Source: Branchiostoma floridae (taxonomy: Eukaryota > Chordata > Leptocardii > Amphioxiformes > Branchiostomatidae). From it: a stretch of 62,000 nt of DNA. A program made the translations under genes and the position numbers. The first letter of the stretch is position 1. The number at the start of each line of letters is the position of its first letter. Location: the NCBI RefSeq assembly GCF_000003815.2, contig NC_049983.1, positions 24,786,617 through 24,848,616 of the forward strand, in the 5' to 3' direction. The notes beneath the pieces are model-generated. The model made no database searches, was not told the origin of the DNA, and saw only the letters and a program-made list of their open reading frames with translations. Shown here in pieces: positions 22,475 to 32,795 of this stretch.

Positions 22475-22985
22475 TAGAACAGGAATTTTGGGAACGCGAC
22501 CCGCTATTGTTCCAAAATTATGTCGGAAAGAATTGATTCTATTTCCCGCGCTGAAATAAAAATTACGCAACTACTAGTAACTGCCTGTTGGTCAACCCCG
22601 ATACAGGACATTCCCCGGGAACTGACTGTTCCGGGGAGGGATCCCACCCCACTGATAACTCGCGGCAAGGCACACTCGCTACACTTTTTACATTTTTTGG
22701 CGCGAAAGCAGGGTGGCACACGCAAAATTTAGAAAAGGAAATTTGGGAACGCGACCCGTTCTTGCTCTAGAAATGTGTCAGAAAGAATTGATTGTATTTT
22801 CCTCACAGAAAAAGAAATGACGCAACTACTAGTAAGAGCCTTTGTTTACATCAACCACGCTCCCCAAGTAAGGAGTTTCGCGGGAAAGCTTATGCATATT
22901 GGCTGTTCCGGGGAGGGATTCCACCCCGCTGATGAACGTGCGGCAAGGCCTTCTCGCCGCTTTGTTTACATTTCCGCGGCGGTCC
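22475..22985 (+). repeat. 255-bp tandem duplication, GC-rich
   Basis: The phrase GGGAACGCGACCCG recurs at 22,490 and 22,745, and 'actgttccggggagggat' versus 'ggctgttccggggagggatt' follow in both copies, giving a period of about 255 bp. The region is richer in CpG than its surroundings. Confidence 0.75.
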
Positions 22986-23024
22986 TGGGACGGGTGGGAG
23001 GGGCTGCAAGACAGCGGTACGGCG

Positions 23025-23095
23025 GGCCGGTGCTATAAAACACCTCCCTTGGAGCTGATAACTTCCTGAAACAGCGAAGGCGCGTGCTTGACACG
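23025..23095 (+). promoter_or_regulatory. Possible TATA promoter
   Basis: GTGCTATAAAACACC follows a GC-rich stretch containing CpG and CCGCCC-like boxes. No coding region follows on the plus strand. It may be the promoter of a decayed element, and the call rests on sequence composition alone. Confidence 0.25.
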
Positions 23096-23269
23096 TGCCT
23101 ATGTATTTTTACTACGATGTTTTTCTTTATTTCCCAATTTTTTTTTGCCGCTACGCTGGATGAAAAAGCAGCGTAGCGGGCCTTTTACAGCGTCGTTTTT
23201 CCAGGCCACAGCGTATCGGCCCGCTATGCTGAAAAGGCCTGGCGAGTCGTAGGGCCCCGCTTATGAATA

Positions 23270-23520
23270 TTAATTAGCCTTCGCTCTTCGCGCACAGGTG
23301 TGGACTCCGTGCGGGGTCACGGAAGGTCACGCCAGGAGGCCAAAAGAAAACAAGTTACCCCTCAGAAAAGTGCCAAAATGAATTATTCTAAAGTAGTTTA
23401 TGTCAAAACTTTTACTTGGATCATCTTACCAACTATCTAATGCCTATCTACACCAAATTTCAGGCCATTCCATTGTAAGACCAGGGTACAGGGGGACAAT
23501 ATATTTTATTTTGGTCAAAA
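23270..23520 (-). repeat. Inverted copy of a ~260-bp repeat (copies at 23,840 and 24,440)
   Basis: Reverse complement of 23,840-24,120, sharing 'gaggccaaaagaaaaca', 'tctaatgcctatcta' and 'gaatattaattagcc'. With a third copy at 24,440-24,740, the same segment appears three times in 1.5 kb. Confidence 0.7.
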
Positions 23521-23529
23521 CATGACCTT

Positions 23530-23745
23530 GAAACCTCAATAAAATCATTTTAGAGGCAGATATGAAAAAAAACTGAGAAAAAGCATCAAGGTATTGGCTC
23601 ATTCTACCCCTGTGCCAAATTTCAGATCATTCGGTCCAGGAACGGCGGAGATGAATCACTTTGAAGATTTGACAGGAGAAAGAAGAAAGAAAGAAACATT
23701 ACGAATACAATATATTTCACCATACTATGTATGGCTGAAATATAA
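23530..23745 (+). repeat. Inverted repeat arm, partner at 18,945-19,160
   Basis: Reverse complement of the left arm, ending in a 'catactatgtatggctgaaata' class of phrase that is itself partly palindromic. Confidence 0.75.
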
Positions 23746-23839
23746 TAACACTTTTGGTGTACAGTGCAACAAAAGGCTTATTTTTTGCGATTTTTGGCCA
23801 ATTTTTGACCAAAAAAGGACACTTTTGGCTCCTGTACCC

Positions 23840-24420
23840 TGGTATTACAATTAAATGACCTGAAATTTGGTATAGATAGGCATTAGATACTTGGTAACAA
23901 GATTCAAGTCAAATTTTTGACATAAACAACTTTAAAATGATTAATTTTGGCACTTTTCTGAGGGGAAATTTGTTTTCTTTTGGCCTCCTGACGTGACCTT
24001 CCATGACCCCGCACAGAGCCACACCTGTGCGCGTCAGCCGGAGAGTTGATTGAATCAAAGACCTAGCCAATCAGCGAAGAGGAGGCCAAAGGCTAATTAA
24101 TATTCATAAGCGGGGCCTCATGATCCCGTACATAGCAGTGTTCCCGCCAGGGGGAGCGAAGCCCGCCTAAGGCTCTCGCATTTTACACTGTTCAGAAGGC
24201 TTTATATTGTATCAGTTCTTAGGGGCATATCTATGATAATCGCAGCAGTCACTTAACTTCTCTTCAGGAGTTTAGCGTAACACTATTTCAGGTCAAACCG
24301 TCAGAGGCAACTAAAAACAAACTTTAACGTTACTGAGTTCAACAGTACTTATAACTTGTTATCCGAAGTTGAAACGCTAGCGATGGTATTTTCGCTGCGC
24401 TGTTAGCTCCGTGCGACTGT
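23840..24420 (+). repeat. TE repeat segment with fold-back arm
   Basis: The first part is the partner of 23,270-23,520. The second part (24,130-24,420) is the reverse complement of the fold-back arm at 21,263-21,560 ('cagaaggcttta', 'gcagcagtcacttaactt', 'tccgaagttgaa'). Confidence 0.65.
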
Positions 24421-24439
24421 TGTTGACGGTCTTATAACG

Positions 24440-24740
24440 GTATATTTTGCACCCCTGTACCCTGGTATGAGTAACATTTGGTATAGATAGGCATAAGATA
24501 GTTGGTAAAATGATCCAAGTAAAATTTTTGGCTTAAAGTACTGTAAAAGGCTTAATTACAGCACTTTTTTTAGGGGAAATTGGTTTTCTTTCGTTCTCCA
24601 TGCCATGATCTTTCGGACGTTCACCCCACAGAGCTGACATCTGCACCTGCGTCTAGCCGGCAGGAAGAGTTAATTCAATTAATGGTTCAGCCAATCAGCG
24701 AAGAGGAAAGCGAAGGCTAATTAATATTCATAAGCGGGAC
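24440..24740 (+). repeat. Third copy of the ~260-bp repeat
   Basis: Diverged copy of 23,840-24,120, with 'tggtatagataggcat' and 'ccaatcagcgaagagg' and ending 'taattaatattcataagcgg'. Confidence 0.65.
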
Positions 24741-24779
24741 CACACAATACGTTAGCTTGAAGACTCAGGCCGTACAGAC

Positions 24780-25500
24780 TTCTCGCCAGGATTTTTTCAA
24801 AGCGTCGGACAGGGGTCCGGGGACCGCCGAATGTCCCTGGCGGGGTCCAGGGGCAGGGCCACTGTGGGGGGGGGGGGGGGGGGGGACCCAGGTGGGCGAA
24901 GCCCCCCCGGAAGCTCTTGCATTTTAGACTATTGAGAAGGCTTCTTTTATCAGTTTTTTTTAGGGCCATATCTACGATAATCGTAGCAGTCACTTACTTC
25001 TCTTCAGCAGTTTGACTTTAAAATATTTCGGGTCAAAGCTTCAAAGACAACTAAAACCTCATAAACAACAAACTTTACTTAGCTCAACAGTATACAAAAA
25101 TATTGTACGGGTTGCCATCCTTAGTTGAAGCGCTTATTTATAGCGCTAGTATCTTCGATGCGCCGTTAGCCGCCGTGCGACTTTTGTTGACGGTCTGATA
25201 TCCCTACGTCGCCGCCTCGCTGATATTCCCACGAACATGTTTCAAGAAAAATACCCAGCAAAAAACGCTGTTCTGCGTCAAATTCTATTCTATAAAACAT
25301 GTGGGACTCAGTGTTACAGTCTAAATATTTTGTAGAAGCACCGCTGTAGGAAAGAAGGTCCAAGCAATGTAAAACATCACGTAGCATGAAGTTCGCTGTC
25401 AACTGGCACACAGCACATGGCTGTTTGAAACTCTAAGTCTAATCAACAGCCGTGTTTGATTGATAGCCGGCGGTCCTTTGATGAAGTCGGCGAAAGGTGC
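24780..25500 (+). repeat. ~720-bp direct repeat, copy 2
   Basis: Second copy of 21,620-22,360, with small deletions. It includes a run of 20 consecutive G (24,866-24,885), which may be hard to sequence and could form a G-quadruplex. Confidence 0.75.
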
Positions 25501-26319
25501 GTTAGTTAGAAAATCTGCGTTTAGTTTTGATACGTAATTATAAGTTAGACAGTGGCGAGAATGATTATTTTCTCATCAATATTTCTTTTCAGAATTATTT
25601 GAACTTAATTGTGCATCTAAACAATTGGCTTACCTGTGCAATGTTTATATGATTAATGATCATGTGTAACGTATGGCTCCTAGTCAATAGATCAGCATTT
25701 TCTCTATAGTGACCACCTGTCTATAGTGGCCACATTTCCTAGTGCTGTTGTTGTTTGACATAAACTTTGAACATTTAAATTGTAAGTAACTTTAAACTGC
25801 CAGAGTTTCAGCCCAATAAAACACTCTCAGCGCCAGCCTCGAGGGTATGAACAGACTGACCAGACAGACGAAAATAAATCCTCGAACAAGGTTCAATCGT
25901 ATCTTCCGGGTCTGGCAGGAAGTTGTTAAACTAAAATAATAATAGGCTCGATGGCTGATTGCATACAAAGTAAAACAGTTTAACAGTTTTACAGCTTGAA
26001 GAAAACAAACGCTCATACAGTACCTGCACCTGCTTGATAATTATTAAATCGTATGCCCTACTTGAATAAAAAAAAGTTCACTGCAATAATGAATGTACCC
26101 ACATCACAAGGAGCTTATACTTTTTTAAACTTACACCTAGTTATCGTACTGAAAATTGTTAATGACATTACATGAAGTCATTCAACAATTTTCAGTCATG
26201 ATGAATTTTCTGAATGGAAGGTGTGATTATTGTCATTTTCTGAAAAATAGAAGCAAGCTCTGTTTTTACCTGGAATCAATTCACAATACCAGTCCACTTT
26301 GGGGGATAATGTACTGTTA

Positions 26320-26440
26320 AGAGGATGTTCCATTTTTGCGCAGGGGTGATTTGGAACAGTCCAATGTTGCGTGGGAAGGGGTATGGCTGAAATATGCTGT
26401 ATTTGCTCTTAAGCAAATGTCGGCCTTTCTCGTCTAAATC
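26320..26440 (-). repeat. Right inverted end of the complex
   Basis: Reverse complement of 19,597-19,695. The unit flank sequence resumes directly afterwards. Confidence 0.65.
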
Positions 26441-26445
26441 ATGCT

Positions 26446-28047
26446 TACACTAGGGACGGTTCATGAATGATGTTGTACAGGGGTGTGACAAAGTCTCTTC
26501 CACTTAATATTTCAGATGTTCTGTTCTTATTTTCTGCCATTTTATAAATCTTACGCCCCAATACAGCGTTTCATTTTCATTCTGCCTGCATTGCTAGCCT
26601 GTGTTTATACAAGCTCTCGCTGGCTGGAGTTAATTACCCCCTCCCCGAGGGCCGGCCGCTAGGGGCGCGATTTTAGTCAGGCTATCTACATTGCCATTCA
26701 ACCTTAAAATCAGACAAAGACGCAAAATTTACTCAACCATTTAAGCGACTGTGGGTCTTACAGTGAACACATACCTTCAAGAAAACACGATATCTAAAAC
26801 TTTTCTTCAGCGTAGTTTTATTGCAGAATGTTTTGCTGGACAGTAGAGGGAATCAGATGATACTAAGTTTGCTCAGAATAAACTACAGATAGTCCCACTT
26901 TACTTAGGCCTTTGCGGCTTATTGGTCACGTGGTTTTCAGTCGGATTGAAGACCTGTAGCATTATTATAGCTATAAGAACAACACAACAACAAAGTTAAC
27001 TAAAACAATGGCGATGTAATTGGAATGTAACAAAACAAGAGCTGTACAACATATCAAAACATGGCAGAAAAAATGTTATCGACAACTGTAGTGTTTTAGT
27101 GAACGCGTCAGTAAATAAAGGTTATAAATATCTCAGTAAACTACCTAGCAAACTGCACAATTAAACCACTAAATCTATCTAATATGTAACTTATAATAAC
27201 TAGAATTATTCTACGAACTAAACAAAACAACCTATTAAACTAGTCAACCTTTAAGTTTAACCTATAAAAACATATTTAACCTATAACAAATACCCTCATG
27301 AAAATGACCTACAAAACCAGCTTAGAAATCAACCTTTTTTTCTCTTTTCAAATGAAAATTCTCGCTGAATCTCTCAACTTCCAGCTGCCTTTCTAAGGAA
27401 GCTTTACATCATCCTTATGGCTAATTAGTCCTGTTATTTCAAACGTTTTGTAGATTAATAAGCTTAATGGAAATTTGTCAATACAACAACTACAAATAAC
27501 ACAAAAAAATATAATAGACATGCAAAACGAAAGAAGATCTGTACAAGGTAACAAGACTAACACCAAATAAATGCAAGAACGTTGCTTTCAACTGCTGCCT
27601 CCTAACAAACATGTAGGTTATTACTTCTTATAACACAACTACTTTATAAACAAACTAAAGTATACAATAAAGATACAATATCAAGAATGAACATGCTAAA
27701 ACTTTTCTCTTCTCTTTCTAATGAAGAGTTTAGATATAGAGCTGACTGCGTGCACTGTGTTGTTTCAACAATAGCATTCATTCTATACTGAATAAAAAGA
27801 CAGTTAAGATGTCACATACTTGTAAAAAGGAGATATAGTCCAAAAAATGCAAAAAGGAAAGAAAAAAAAAGACAACTTCATCAACTTTAGTATCACTAGA
27901 TGGTCTTCTGGTTAATTTCTGGTAAAACTCTAGTGCACAAATTACCTTGCTATCTCCGCTTAATTACAAACAACAAATTAGTTCTCAAATTGTGCAACAG
28001 AAAACCTTATGACAAAACGTGTGATTGTAAATAGTATGCCGAAGGCA
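26446..28047. other. 3' flank of ZF-5, no gene seen
   Basis: This matches 31,310-32,750 (3' flank of ZF-6) closely up to about 27,150, including an 'agggccggccgctaggggcgc' type GC-rich patch, then continues as the usual AT-rich flank. It contains no recognisable coding sequence. Confidence 0.5.
26817..26822 (-). terminator. Candidate polyadenylation signal for ZF-5
   Basis: AATAAA on the minus strand in the conserved phrase, about 1.2 kb past the ZF-5 stop. Confidence 0.35.
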
Positions 28048-28986
28048 TCACTTCCGTTGGGTTTGTTTCCTGTGGGTAATTATGTGAGTCTTCAGATTGC
28101 CCAGCTGAGTGAACTGCTTGCTGCACTCCTCACACCTGTAAGGTTTCTCCCCTGTGTGAGTCTGCATATGTTGTTTCAGATGATCCGACCGACTGAACTG
28201 CCTGCTGCACTCCTCACACCTGTAGGGTTTCTCGCCAGTGTGAGTAAGCATGTGTTTGGTCATATTACGCAGATCACGGAACTGCCTGCTGCACTCCTCA
28301 CACCTGTACGGTTTCTCTCCTGTGTGAGTCCGCAAGTGTTTGGTCAGACTTTCCAGCCGACTGAACTTGGCTTGGCTGCCCAACTTCGTCAACAACTTTA
28401 ATAAGGGGGTTTTTCTCCAACCCCTGTTGTTGAAGTCCCGTCCATGGTGAGTCTTCAGATTGCCCAGCTGACTGAACTGCCTGCTGCACTCCTCACACCT
28501 GTACGGTTTCTCCTCTGTGTGAGTCCGCATGTGGCTTTTCAGATGACTTGGCTGAGTGAACTGCCTGCTGCACACCTCACAGCTGTACGGTTTCTCCCCT
28601 GTGTGAGTCCGCATGTGAGTCTTCAGATGACCCAGATGAATGAACTGCCCGCTGCACTTCTCACACCTGTAGGGTTTTTCTCCTGTATGAGTCCGTATGT
28701 GTCCCCTCAAATCACTCAGCTGACTGAAATTCCTGCTACACTCCTCACATCTGTATGGTTTCTCCCCTGTGTGAGTCCGCATGTGTCTTTTCAGATCGCT
28801 CAGCTTACTGAACTGCTTGCTGCACTCCTCACACCTGTACACTCTCACAGCTTCGTCTCGCCCGCTGGACTCTTCCCCGAACTCCTCACATCTCTCTCCT
28901 TGCCAGGTGAGAACACTGTTGGCAGAACCCCCTGCTGCTCCTCTCCTGACGTCATCCACATTTTGTAAGCTGTCTGTTGTCGCCAT
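28048..28986 (-). CDS. ZF-5: C2H2 zinc-finger protein with a distorted finger
   Basis: Coding exon of 312 codons starting [15 protein letters not shown], about 20 bases inside an ATTTTTACAG acceptor. Leader and fingers 1-4 (KSDR, QSDG, HGHT, QSHS) are normal apart from a TEEKP linker. Finger 5 (QGNT) loses its second zinc histidine, and the first half of finger 6, including both cysteines, is replaced by [20 protein letters not shown] and a few more residues. The normal frame resumes at [10 protein letters not shown], then fingers RRNK, SDHQ and QGNT. The odd patch (about 28,375-28,450) aligns to a normal finger if bases are allowed to stutter; it is 27 bases longer than normal, so the frame survives. 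It may be a local sequencing artefact rather than a true change. Two zinc sites are lost as written. Confidence 0.85.
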   Translation of the reverse strand: MATTDSLQNVDDVRRGAAGGSANSVLTWQGERCEEFGEESSGRDEAVRVYRCEECSKQFSKLSDLKRHMRTHTGEKPYRCEECSRNFSQLSDLRGHIRTHTGEKPYRCEKCSGQFIHLGHLKTHMRTHTGEKPYSCEVCSRQFTQPSHLKSHMRTHTEEKPYRCEECSRQFSQLGNLKTHHGRDFNNRGWRKTPLLKLLTKLGSQAKFSRLESLTKHLRTHTGEKPYRCEECSRQFRDLRNMTKHMLTHTGEKPYRCEECSRQFSRSDHLKQHMQTHTGEKPYRCEECSKQFTQLGNLKTHIITHRKQTQRK

Positions 28987-29033
28987 GCCAAATATATCTG
29001 TAGTCTGTAAAAATGAGACAAGCGAGTATTAAA

Positions 29034-29457
29034 TGAATGAATGATGAGCTTTACTGTACAAACATACCCACTGGGTAAGTGCAGGTCACTACAAAACAAC
29101 AATTGACAGATACATGAAATATAAACAATATCTACCAAATCATATTCTACTAGGTGAAATCAACTTCAGCTTCTTTGTTATATCAAAAATGTAGGAACAG
29201 ATGTTCTTACAATCAAAGGTTTATCTAAATCCATTATGAATATAAATTGTTTGTATTAGTAAATTTACTTAAGTGTATGAAGTAGCGAAACACCGGTTCA
29301 ATAAGTCTATAAAGTTCAGCTCTCTCGTTGTTGTATAAACTACATTCTACTACAATTTAGTACAAAATGTTGTCCATCTTCTATTCTATCTAGAATACAA
29401 TATTGACATATTCGTTGTTCCAGTAGAGTGCAGCTATGTCTTCCGGTTTTAATGTGT
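29034..29457 (-). mobile_element. 5'-truncated LINE tail in ZF-5 intron
   Basis: On the minus strand it encodes the C-terminal phrase HVKTGRHSCT...EQRICQYCILD of a CR1-like protein, now frame-broken, and ends in an (ATTC)n-type tail. It sits at exactly the same place as the copy at 38,263-38,674 in ZF-7, so it was inserted before those two units separated. Confidence 0.8.
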
Positions 29458-29617
29458 AATATCAAAACGTGGGGGAAACATGAACAGTAATAAACTGGTA
29501 CCACAGTATAGGGCGTGTAGAGAAATCGCCATTTTCAGTCAACCGATTCCCAACATTGAAACCTCCATAAAACCACACAAAGACTGAGGAATAGTGGCAT
29601 ATCTTCTAGCCTCCTCT

Positions 29618-29858
29618 ACATGTGACAAGTGTTAATATTCATGAGCTTAGACTAACACGCATGCGTCACGTAGGAGTAACGAGAACCTCAAGAGACAACC
29701 TCCACGATGCACAGAGGCTGCAGTGGATGACAAAATAAAACAACTGTAGAACCGTACCGCGCCTGAGATACCATTACAGATGACCAAAGCAGATAGGTCC
29801 AGACACATGTAACGTTACAGAGACCATAGAGGCAGCGAGTTACACCACAGACTTCCCA
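29618..29858. other. ~230-bp insertion shared by ZF-5 and ZF-7 introns
   Basis: Between 'agcctcct' and 'agacttccc' the ZF-4 intron has nothing, while ZF-5 and ZF-7 share about 230 bp ('gacaagtgttaatatt', 'acacgcatgcgt', 'gaggctgcagtggatga'). It is probably an old mobile-element insertion of unknown family. Confidence 0.6.
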
Positions 29859-30065
29859 TAACGCTGGCTAAGTTCTAACATGGTCCATGGACAGGTTCTC
29901 TGATGCCGGGAAATCGTTAAAAAAATCGGAAATCAGAAATTAAAGACTGTCAATTACTTAAAGTCTGGAACGGATGGTAGCTGTCATTATTAAAAGTAAT
30001 GTGTGCGGTTTCTCGTGTGCTTCGAAAGCACCCCTACAACAGTAAGTGAGCCGTCCCTGGACCCT

Positions 30066-30460
30066 CGCACACCCCTGCAATAGTTAGTGAACCGTCCCGT
30101 GGTTTTCACACGCCCCTGTCTGGCCGCACGGCGGGATGGAATAGGGAATCCAGATGTGGAAAACAAGGCGGGAAGTTTTGGTGCCGGGGCACAAATAGGG
30201 GTTTACAGTATACACAGGGGCAGGTAGGACATATCAGTTGTGTCTCTACCTATACCAGAATCAGTGGCTCTTGATAATAGTGGACTTCATATACGGTACA
30301 TAGAAATTCCACACTGTGTTGCGATGAAATGGACAACTTTGGCATAGAGCACTCTGCATGATCTACTAACCCCCCGTTGACCCTCATGATCTGTTTACGT
30401 TTTCTACTCCCGTCTTCAGCTTTCGATCATCAAATTTTGAGAGCTATGCGGGCAACAGTA
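30066..30460 (-). repeat. Conserved intronic block, copy 6 (ZF-5)
   Basis: Copy of the intronic block. An extra leading motif ('aagtgagccgtccctgg') lies about 30 bp before it, as in ZF-7. Confidence 0.7.
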
Positions 30461-30661
30461 CGATCCAGCATTTGATATAATTTTCTAAACCTAAGTACGA
30501 AACGCCGCTACACTTTCAAATATAAACAGTTTCTCCTGAATGCATGGGCCACAAATTCTACGCTAGCTGAATATCACGAAAAGGCACGCCGACACACGTT
30601 CATTGTTTTGTCAACTCAACAAACCCTCCAACACCGATACATGCCAAACGACTTCTCTTAC

Positions 30662-30870
30662 CTGGAACTTAGTTGACACAGTCGCCTGTTGAATCACTGC
30701 AAAATGACTGCGGAACCACTATTTCCAGAGACGAAAACGGCTCAAGATACACAAAGGGAACTTGACGAGGCAAGTCGCAATGCGCTGACCCGGAAGTATA
30801 TGCTAGATTGAGGTCAAACTTTACCTGATTACCCAACAAATGTAAATGAGCCTCCGTTTAACTGATTTGT
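30662..30870 (-). promoter_or_regulatory. Exon 1 and promoter block of ZF-5 (inferred)
   Basis: Exon 1 ends AAGTTCCAG|GTAAGAGAAG on the minus strand. The CCGGAAGT core is present, but the usual second GGAA core is lost in a small deletion ('gaggcaagtcgc'). Confidence 0.55.
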
Positions 30871-31670
30871 TGACGGCAATACGTGTTCATTGTTCTTAAT
30901 ACTAGATTGAAATGTGATGACTTCTGTCCACAACTAAGGTACCGACGTACCAAAAATCAAATGCCAAACATTTACGAAAAGCGAGGCATAAGATTTACAA
31001 ATAATTACTAGATAATTTGATATTCCCTTCCACCGATGTTTCGTTTGTACATCTTATTAATACTTACCTTCACCAAAATACCTGATGACGTAAATGGTAC
31101 TCCTCAGTAGATCGAATATAGTTTAGTACATCCCTCTCCTGCTTTTACCGTCTCAAAAGTGAACTTCTAAAACATTCACGGACACACAAGCAATGTTAAC
31201 TGATCATTATCAATTACATATGCTATCGAATCCCAAACTACTGGTATTCTGGCCTTATGACGAGAGCTTTTAAGCCACTGAAGGGGACAGGGCAATCTGA
31301 GCATATTCGGGATGGTTCAGAAATGATGTTGTAGAGGGGTGTGACAAAGTTTTTTCCAGTTAATCTTTCAGCTGTTCTGTTCTTATTTTCTGCCATTTTA
31401 TAAATCTTACGCCCCAATACAGCGTTTCATTTTCATTCTACCTACATTGCTAGCCTGTGTTTATACAAGCTCTCGCTGGCTGGAGTTAGTTAACCCTCCC
31501 CGAGAGCAATTGTAAGGCCGGCCGCTAGGGGCGCGATTTTAGTCAGGCTATCTACATTGCCATTCAACCTTAAAATCAGACAAAGACGCAAAATTTAAGC
31601 GACTGTGGGTCTTGCAGTGACCACATACCTTCAAGAAAACACAATATCTAAAACTTTTCTTCAGCGTAGT

Positions 31671-31676
31671 TTTATT
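31671..31676 (-). terminator. Candidate polyadenylation signal for ZF-6
   Basis: AATAAA on the minus strand in the conserved phrase, about 1.1 kb past the ZF-6 stop. Confidence 0.35.
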
Positions 31677-32029
31677 GCAGAATGTTTTGCTGGACAGTAG
31701 AGGGAATCAGATGATACTAAGTTTGCACAGAATAAACTACAGATAGTCCCACTTTACTTAGGCATTTGCGGCTTGTTGGTCACGTGGGTTTCAGTCGGAT
31801 TGAAGACCTGTAGCATTATTATAGCTAAAAGAACAACACAACAACAAAGTTAACTAAAACCATGACGATGTAATTGAAATGTAACAAAACAAGAGCTGTA
31901 CAACATATCAAAACATGGCAGAAACAAGGTGTTATCAACTGCAGTCTTTTAGTGATCTCGTCAGAAAAAAAATTCATTATAGATATCTCAGTGAACTACC
32001 TGACAAACTTCACAAACTAACCTGTGAAC

Positions 32030-32135
32030 TTTTTTATTGTACATAAAGTGTATGTGCATTGTTGTATCGTATGTTTTTATGTGATATGGGCCAAGAGCCC
32101 GCAATAAAGTTGAAATTGAAAATTGAAATTGAATC
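32030..32135 (+). mobile_element. LINE 3' tail fragment
   Basis: About 105 bp reading 'gatatgggccaagagcc', then 'gcaataaagttgaaattg' and an (AATTG)n tail. This is a common 3'-terminal design of L2/CR1-like retrotransposons. It is absent from the matching place in other units. Confidence 0.65.
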
Positions 32136-32795
32136 TAACATTTAACCGATAATAACTAGAACTCAATGAACTGAATTGGACTACCTTGTGAACTAAAAAA
32201 TAATAAACCCATAAAACTATTAAACCTTAAACCTCTAGTAAAACTATTCAACAAATAACAAATACCCAACAGCAAAATAACCTATAAAACCAGTTAACGA
32301 ATCAACATGGCGGCCAGCATGATGCTGTTAACTTTTCTTTTCTTTTCAAATGAACATTCCCGTTGGATCTCTCATCTTTCAGCTGACTCGGTAAGACAAG
32401 CTTTGCATCATTTTTGTGGCCAATTAGTTGTGTCAACGTTTTTGTAGGTTAATACTAGAACTGTAAGCTAAAGGAAAGATTATCAATACTACAACAAACT
32501 ATATATAGTAAACGCAAACAATACAATAGAAATTGAAATAAAAAGAAGTGTTGTATTACATAGCAAAACTAAGTAAGGCGAATAAATGAAAGAAATTTGT
32601 TAACTGTTGCATATAATATAACTCCTCGGAAACACGTGTTATTAGTTCAAGTATAACTACTTTCTGAAGCAACCAAAAATATGTAAAGCTACGTTACGAG
32701 GAAGCAACGTGCTTTAACTTCTCTAAATCAACTCAAATCCTGCAAAAGAAGACTTTATGAAAATATTGGTTCTGCTAAACAGTTTGTCGAAGGCA

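Larger units (their letters stand above)
18933..26445. mobile_element. Nested transposon complex inserted between ZF-4 and ZF-5
   Basis: Left of 18,932 the sequence follows the unit flank up to 'ggcaatctgagcatatt'. Right of about 26,445 it resumes with 'actagggacggtt...atgatgttgta'. At about 31,300 the paralogous flank runs from the first phrase to the second with only a few bases between, so roughly 7.5 kb here is inserted. The inside is a patchwork of inverted and direct repeats with no intact transposase or reverse transcriptase. Two pairs of inverted repeats (18,945/23,745 and 19,597/26,440) look like ends of separate, nested elements. Confidence 0.7.
30871..32795. other. 3' flank of ZF-6, with a LINE tail
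   Basis: This carries the paralogous uninterrupted version of the site that holds the big transposon complex (about 31,305), then the usual 3'-flank sequence. It contains a small LINE tail at 32,030-32,135. No gene is recognised. Confidence 0.5.
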
